Of a stretch of 64,000 nucleotides of DNA, positions 59,547 to 64,000 are shown in pieces; within the stretch, counting starts at the first letter, position 1; each line of letters begins with the position of its first letter. Where the stretch lies: assembly GCF_947489565.1 (NCBI RefSeq), contig NZ_CANLEA010000003.1, positions 248,001 through 312,000 of the forward strand, in the 5' to 3' direction. Made by a program: the position numbers and the translations under genes. The stretch is from an uncultured Kordia sp. (GTDB lineage Bacteria > Bacteroidota > Bacteroidia > Flavobacteriales > Flavobacteriaceae). The notes under the pieces were generated by a model. It was not told the origin of the DNA, searched no databases, and saw only the letters and a list, made by a program, of their open reading frames with translations.

Positions 59547-59787
59547 TTTCAGTTTTTCTGTTTGATCTAGATGTTAATCCGAAGTTGGATTTATACCAAA
59601 AACGTTCATGGTAGTAATATAAAACCATTTTCAAGGCAGCTTCGGCAAGTGCTACTCCAAATGCTTTTTCAACGGCATCTGTATCATCTCTAAAGAAAAA
59701 CATTGCCAACAAAAATGTAGTTAACGAGGCTAAAATCCTCCACGTAATTGTTTTAACAAAATGTCGTTTTTTTGATATATCCTTCAT
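59539..59787 (-). CDS. DUF2061-like small membrane protein
   Basis: 82 aa; KRHFVKTITWRILASLTTFLLAMFFF...AEAALKMVLYYYHERFW is typical of DUF2061; overlaps cysC by 8 nt. Confidence 0.75.
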   Translation of the reverse strand: MKDISKKRHFVKTITWRILASLTTFLLAMFFFRDDTDAVEKAFGVALAEAALKMVLYYYHERFWYKSNFGLTSRSNRKTENE

Positions 59788-59983
59788 TTGTGTATATAAT
59801 TTAGCAGTTTAAAATATGCTATAATTGTTTCTAGGAATTCATAAGTAATAAGTAAACTATCTTGAGCTGTTAGGAAATTTTATAACGCGAAATGATTTTA
59901 TTATAACGTACACTAGCTTCTATTGAAGCCATAAATAATTGCGCTTATCATTCAAACAAAAATCAAGCATTACTATAGTTGTT

Positions 59984-60499
59984 CTAAACAACTCCTTGGA
60001 AAGAATAGGAAGGTATTGTTGCTATAATGTTTTGCTGTAAAGAATCTATTCTCACAATAATTTTATTGTGATTATCAGCTTCAACAATTTCACAATTTAA
60101 TCCATTTAATGGTCCGTAATTAATTTTTTTAGTTTCTCCTACTTTAGGAAGTTGTGCATTCGTTTGCACATCCACGGCGTTAATATCTTCTCCAAGTAGA
60201 AGTTTAATTTGTTCAATTTCTTTTGCTTGGAGATGTGCATATTCATTTCCAAAACAAATATAAGAGCAGACACCATTTACAGACAATGCTTTATGAAACT
60301 CTAATGAAGAGTGTATATTCACAAATACATAAGATGGAAATAGAGGTTCTAAAATTGTTTTTTTTCTATCGCTCCATTGTCTAATGGTTTTGACTAAAGG
60401 TAAAAAAGGATCTAAAGAAATTTCTTTTAAAGATTCACAAACTTTTTTTTCCCAACGAGACTTGACATATAGTACATGCCAACCTATTTTAAAATTCAT
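59984..60499 (-). CDS. Specialised NusG paralog (UpxY/LoaP/RfaH-like transcription antiterminator)
   Basis: 171 aa; GWHVLYVKSRWEKKVCESLKEI...FPSYVFVNI...VCSYICFGNEYAHLQAKEIEQIKLLLG...GPLNGLNCEIVEADNHNKIIVRIDSLQQNIIATIP (NGN plus KOW-like end). Confidence 0.85.
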   Translation of the reverse strand: MNFKIGWHVLYVKSRWEKKVCESLKEISLDPFLPLVKTIRQWSDRKKTILEPLFPSYVFVNIHSSLEFHKALSVNGVCSYICFGNEYAHLQAKEIEQIKLLLGEDINAVDVQTNAQLPKVGETKKINYGPLNGLNCEIVEADNHNKIIVRIDSLQQNIIATIPSYSFQGVV

Positions 60500-60520
60500 A
60501 AGAGTAGGTGATTTTTAAGC

Positions 60521-60538
60521 AAAGCTTCGCTTCCTCTA
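60521..60538 (-). promoter_or_regulatory. Candidate RNA hairpin element copy 1 (minus-strand RNA UAGAGGAAGC-GAA-GCUUU) in the nusG-like 5' leader
   Basis: Plus-strand aaagcttcgcttcctcta, starting 22 nt upstream of the ATG at 60499; near-identical to 15905-15923 with the change inside a GNA triloop. Confidence 0.35.
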
Positions 60539-61267
60539 CTTACATAGAGTGTTCATATTATTTTATATATTTTGAGGGAAAAGTAACTGTTTTTAAAACA
60601 GCATTACAGGGGAAGATCTATAACTTTTTTTCATCTTACCGCTACAAGTATATCAATTTCATCTTATAAAAAACACTGTTTTAAATAAAAAAAAGAGCGT
60701 TTCTCGGAAACATTACCAATTATTATGGGAAAACCATATATTAAAGCATAGTCAATCTTCAAAAACTTACTTTTCATGAAAGTTTATTCGTACTAAAAAT
60801 TCTATAACTTATTTCTTTAAAACAAAGAGCTATGGAAGCATTTAGAAAGTCAAAGTATCCTAATCCATATACCTGTTAACACCAATAAATACGCCTACTG
60901 ACATCTAACACAAAGATTTTGAAACACTTGCAAGTTTTCTATTGCGCACTACATTTTGTTACTGAATCAATATGGTTTGTTTTGATTTTATACTCATATT
61001 ACACGTTATAAACTGCATCATTTTGACACAAATTTCCCAGTATTTATTTCACCTATATTTCATTCTTTAAACTAAAAAATATGCTCCATTTTTAAGTGTA
61101 TTTGGTAATAGTTGAGACTTGTCAAAAATCGAGCTTTTCACATGAAAATTTGAAGTAAAAAAACACATACTTTCTAGACCACCACTTCCCATTTAAAGCT
61201 TTTTGAGTTCTGTGAGAAAAATTTGTATTTTTAGAAAAGTAAGTAGGAATAAAAACTCTCATAATTC

Positions 61268-64000
61268 ATGTCAAAAATAAACCCGATAGCACTTATAGGG
61301 AAAGCCATTCGAGAAGGTAAATACCTAAAAATAAATTATGAAAATAAGAATGGTGACAATACTCAATTCTGGATTTCAATTTTAGACATCAATGCAAATG
61401 ACGAACTTTTTGTACATCTGTTTAATCCTAATAAAGATGAACCAATCCTAAATGCAAAGATTTTTATTTCTAAAATTCAGGATGCTGAGATTTTGAAGTT
61501 CTCACATTATAAAGTTTCTGAAAAACTTATAAGAAAGCTTGATGAGGATAAAAGTTTAGATACATATGACTTTGACAGATTTGACAACAATGTACTTAAT
61601 TACTATTTAGAATGTTACAAAGCAAATTCTGATCCTTTTTTGTATCGGCAACATCTCATTCAAAATCTTGAAATAAAAGAACTTATTGAGAAAGTTCCTT
61701 ATCAATTATCAGATATACAACAAAAACAGATATTAAAGGAAATCTATCACAATCAATATAAAGTATATAATAATTATGAGTTAGCCATCTGCGAATTCTC
61801 TATAGATTTACAATCTAGAGGGAAATTTGTTGTTGCGTATCGAAAACTCACTTTTGATCCGGTAGAAAAGACTCTACAGATAGGAACTAAGTTATATTTC
61901 AATTCTAATTTCTACATAGAAAATATAAAATATTCCTTGTCTTATTATACAGATATGAGTCCAACTGACTTTGAAGCTTTGTATCTTGAAGATAAGAATG
62001 CGGCCATTGAACTTTTAAGAAGCAACTTCAAATCGGGAGAATTACCCAATACACGACCTGAAATTGTTGTTTTAGGATATACTCAAATTGATATTTCTAG
62101 TATTTATGATGAAATAAATTCACAGCATTCAAAAAAAGAAATGAATCCACCTTTGAGAGCATTCTTTCAAAATTTTTCTTTGTTAGATAGAAAAAACAGA
62201 AAAGAACCTCATATAGTCCTTTATGACAATAATATCAATATCGATCAACTAAGAACGATTTATAATTCATTAAAGTTTCCCATAACTTATGTACAAGGTC
62301 CTCCTGGCACTGGAAAAACACAAACCATCCTAAATATTGTAGTGAATTGTTTGACTAACAATAAAACCTTGCTGATTTCCTCCAATAATAATATTCCAAT
62401 TGATGGAATAAAGGACAAGTTGTTTTTAGGTAAATACAAAAACAAAGAGATATTATTTCCCATTATCCGACTTGGAAACAATAAACTAGTAGCTAAAGCC
62501 TTAAAAAGGATAAAAGAACTATACGAATTTGAAACAAGAGATATTCCCAAAGAAAAACTCTTGTTTAATCTAAAAGAAAAATCAAAAGTAAAAAACCAAA
62601 TACTTCTTGAAAAACTGAAAAATTATGAGGATAGAATTGACTTAGAACAAAACCTAGGTTTCGTTACTAGTTTATTATCAAAAGGCAGTTATTATTTACT
62701 TGAACAAGAAAAGGACAAACTTGAAAGTCGATTAAACGAAATTCCTCAAACAACGGATGATAATATAAAAGGGATATTTGAGGTAATTAAAGATAATTAT
62801 CAGTTGCTACAATTCTTTTACTTTGAATGTTTGAGATATATGAAGCGCTTAAAAACCAAAAAATACAGTGACCTCATTGAAATACTGTATTTAGAAGAGG
62901 AAGATGAACAAATTAAAAAATTCAACAATTGGATAGCAGATGATGAAAATTTAGAAAGATTCACCAAAGTATTTCCTATAGTTTTAACAACCAACATATC
63001 ATGTCGTAGATTGGGAAGAAAATTCAAGTTTGACTTGTTAGCCATTGATGAAGCAGGACAATGTGATATTGCGACTAGCTTAATTCCGATTTCAAAATGT
63101 ACAAATATGGTTCTAATTGGTGATACAAATCAGCTAAAACCTATTGTGATTTTTGAAGAAACACGAAATGAGCAGTTAATGAAAAAATTTCAGGTTGATG
63201 AGGTTTATGATTACTTCAATAATTCAATTCTTTCTGTGTATAAGAACATCGATAATATTTCACGAAATATCCTATTAAGCTATCATTATAGATGCGGCAA
63301 AAAGATTATCAACTATTCTAATATGAGGTTTTATGAGAGTCGATTAAATCTTGAAGCTATTAAAACTCAAGGAGAAATTAAACTAATAGATGTAAATAAT
63401 GTAAATCATAAAAATAGAAACTCCCAAATAGAAGAAGCCAAGGCAATCGTTGATTATATAAAAGACAATAATTTAAAAGACGTATTTATTATTACACCTT
63501 TTAGAAATCAAGAAGAAGTCATCAATCATTATTTAAAGGTTGCAAAAGATAAAAAGGAAATAGCTGCTTCTGTTAGTTGTGGAACGATCCATAAAGTACA
63601 AGGTCAAGAAAACAAGACTATCATCATATCTACCGCAATTTCAAAAAATACATCTTCTAAAACATACGATTGGATAAAGAATAATAGTCAATTAATAAAT
63701 GTTGGAGTTACAAGAGCAAAAGAGAACTTGATTGTTGTGACAGACATGAAAGCAATTGATATTATTTCCAAAAAGGATGACGATTTATATGCTTTGATTG
63801 ATTATGTAGCAAAAAATGGAACCACAAGTGTTTCACAGAGTGTTGTAAATAAGTTTACCATTGGTTTCTCAAATGATTCAAGTTTTGAGAATGAATTTTA
63901 TCTAACTATGAATCATTATTGTTCTATTAGAGGCAGTAAATTTAGAAGGAATGTTAAGATTATTGACTTATTCCCCGAAGAAAAGAACAATGAGTTGGTA
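61268..64000 (+). CDS. UPF1-like superfamily 1 helicase (AAA_11/AAA_12 type), truncated by the right edge
   Basis: Open frame of 911 codons from ATG 61268 to the edge (absent from the ORF track). Walker A YVQGPPGTGKTQTIL, Walker B LLAIDEAGQCD, IGDTNQLKP, LSYHYRCGKKI, GTIHKVQGQENKTIIIS, NVGVTRAKENLIVV. Confidence 0.9.
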   Translation, partial: MSKINPIALIGKAIREGKYLKINYENKNGDNTQFWISILDINANDELFVHLFNPNKDEPILNAKIFISKIQDAEILKFSHYKVSEKLIRKLDEDKSLDTYDFDRFDNNVLNYYLECYKANSDPFLYRQHLIQNLEIKELIEKVPYQLSDIQQKQILKEIYHNQYKVYNNYELAICEFSIDLQSRGKFVVAYRKLTFDPVEKTLQIGTKLYFNSNFYIENIKYSLSYYTDMSPTDFEALYLEDKNAAIELLRSNFKSGELPNTRPEIVVLGYTQIDISSIYDEINSQHSKKEMNPPLRAFFQNFSLLDRKNRKEPHIVLYDNNINIDQLRTIYNSLKFPITYVQGPPGTGKTQTILNIVVNCLTNNKTLLISSNNNIPIDGIKDKLFLGKYKNKEILFPIIRLGNNKLVAKALKRIKELYEFETRDIPKEKLLFNLKEKSKVKNQILLEKLKNYEDRIDLEQNLGFVTSLLSKGSYYLLEQEKDKLESRLNEIPQTTDDNIKGIFEVIKDNYQLLQFFYFECLRYMKRLKTKKYSDLIEILYLEEEDEQIKKFNNWIADDENLERFTKVFPIVLTTNISCRRLGRKFKFDLLAIDEAGQCDIATSLIPISKCTNMVLIGDTNQLKPIVIFEETRNEQLMKKFQVDEVYDYFNNSILSVYKNIDNISRNILLSYHYRCGKKIINYSNMRFYESRLNLEAIKTQGEIKLIDVNNVNHKNRNSQIEEAKAIVDYIKDNNLKDVFIITPFRNQEEVINHYLKVAKDKKEIAASVSCGTIHKVQGQENKTIIISTAISKNTSSKTYDWIKNNSQLINVGVTRAKENLIVVTDMKAIDIISKKDDDLYALIDYVAKNGTTSVSQSVVNKFTIGFSNDSSFENEFYLTMNHYCSIRGSKFRRNVKIIDLFPEEKNNELV

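Noticed and set aside
60511-60538. Hairpin upstream of the nusG-like gene as an intrinsic terminator
   Set aside because: No U-tract follows the stem in either orientation (A-rich downstream on the minus strand, cctctact on the plus strand).
62287-63045. Minus-strand ORFs 62287-62550 and 62818-63045
   Set aside because: Antisense to the continuous SF1 helicase frame on the plus strand.

Overview
AT-rich DNA, probably Bacteroidota/Flavobacteriaceae-like by gene style (inference). About 60 kb of it is a single minus-strand non-ribosomal peptide (lipopeptide) biosynthesis locus that runs off the left edge. In transcription order (right to left): a specialised NusG paralog; DUF2061-cysC-cysD-cysN (PAPS synthesis); Sfp-type PPTase; secreted M28 peptidase; NRPS-A (FAAL-ACP-(C-A-T)x4-C, 5336 aa); panD; NRPS-B (half-C-A-T-C-A-T-E); FtsX/MacB-type permease; NRPS-C (C-A-T-E-C-A-T-E-C-A-T, 4112 aa); NRPS-D (TubC_N-like docking-C-A-T-C); sbnA- and sbnB-like genes (2,3-diaminopropionate, Dap); NRPS-E (half-C-A-T-SULFOTRANSFERASE-C-A-T-C); and the start of NRPS-F (half-C...). 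Main points for a second look: (i) a PAPS-dependent sulfotransferase domain embedded in an NRPS, with a PAPS-producing operon in the same locus; (ii) precursor genes that match hand-read A-domain codes (panD with a beta-Ala-like code in the next NRPS; sbnAB with three near-identical Dap/Dab-like modules); (iii) an inter-subunit interface used three times, in which a C-terminal full C domain ending in F-x-F is followed by an N-terminal half-C domain lacking HHxxxDG; (iv) a specialised NusG at the operon head and a candidate GNA-triloop RNA hairpin present in two large non-coding gaps. Hand-read codes give a tentative product: fatty acyl-X-X-Ala-Glu-betaAla-D-Dap-D-Val-D-Dap-Dap-Leu-Asp-X..., incomplete because release and termination lie outside the window. 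A divergent UPF1-like SF1 helicase gene is truncated at the right edge. All domain and family calls come from reading motifs, with no database search.
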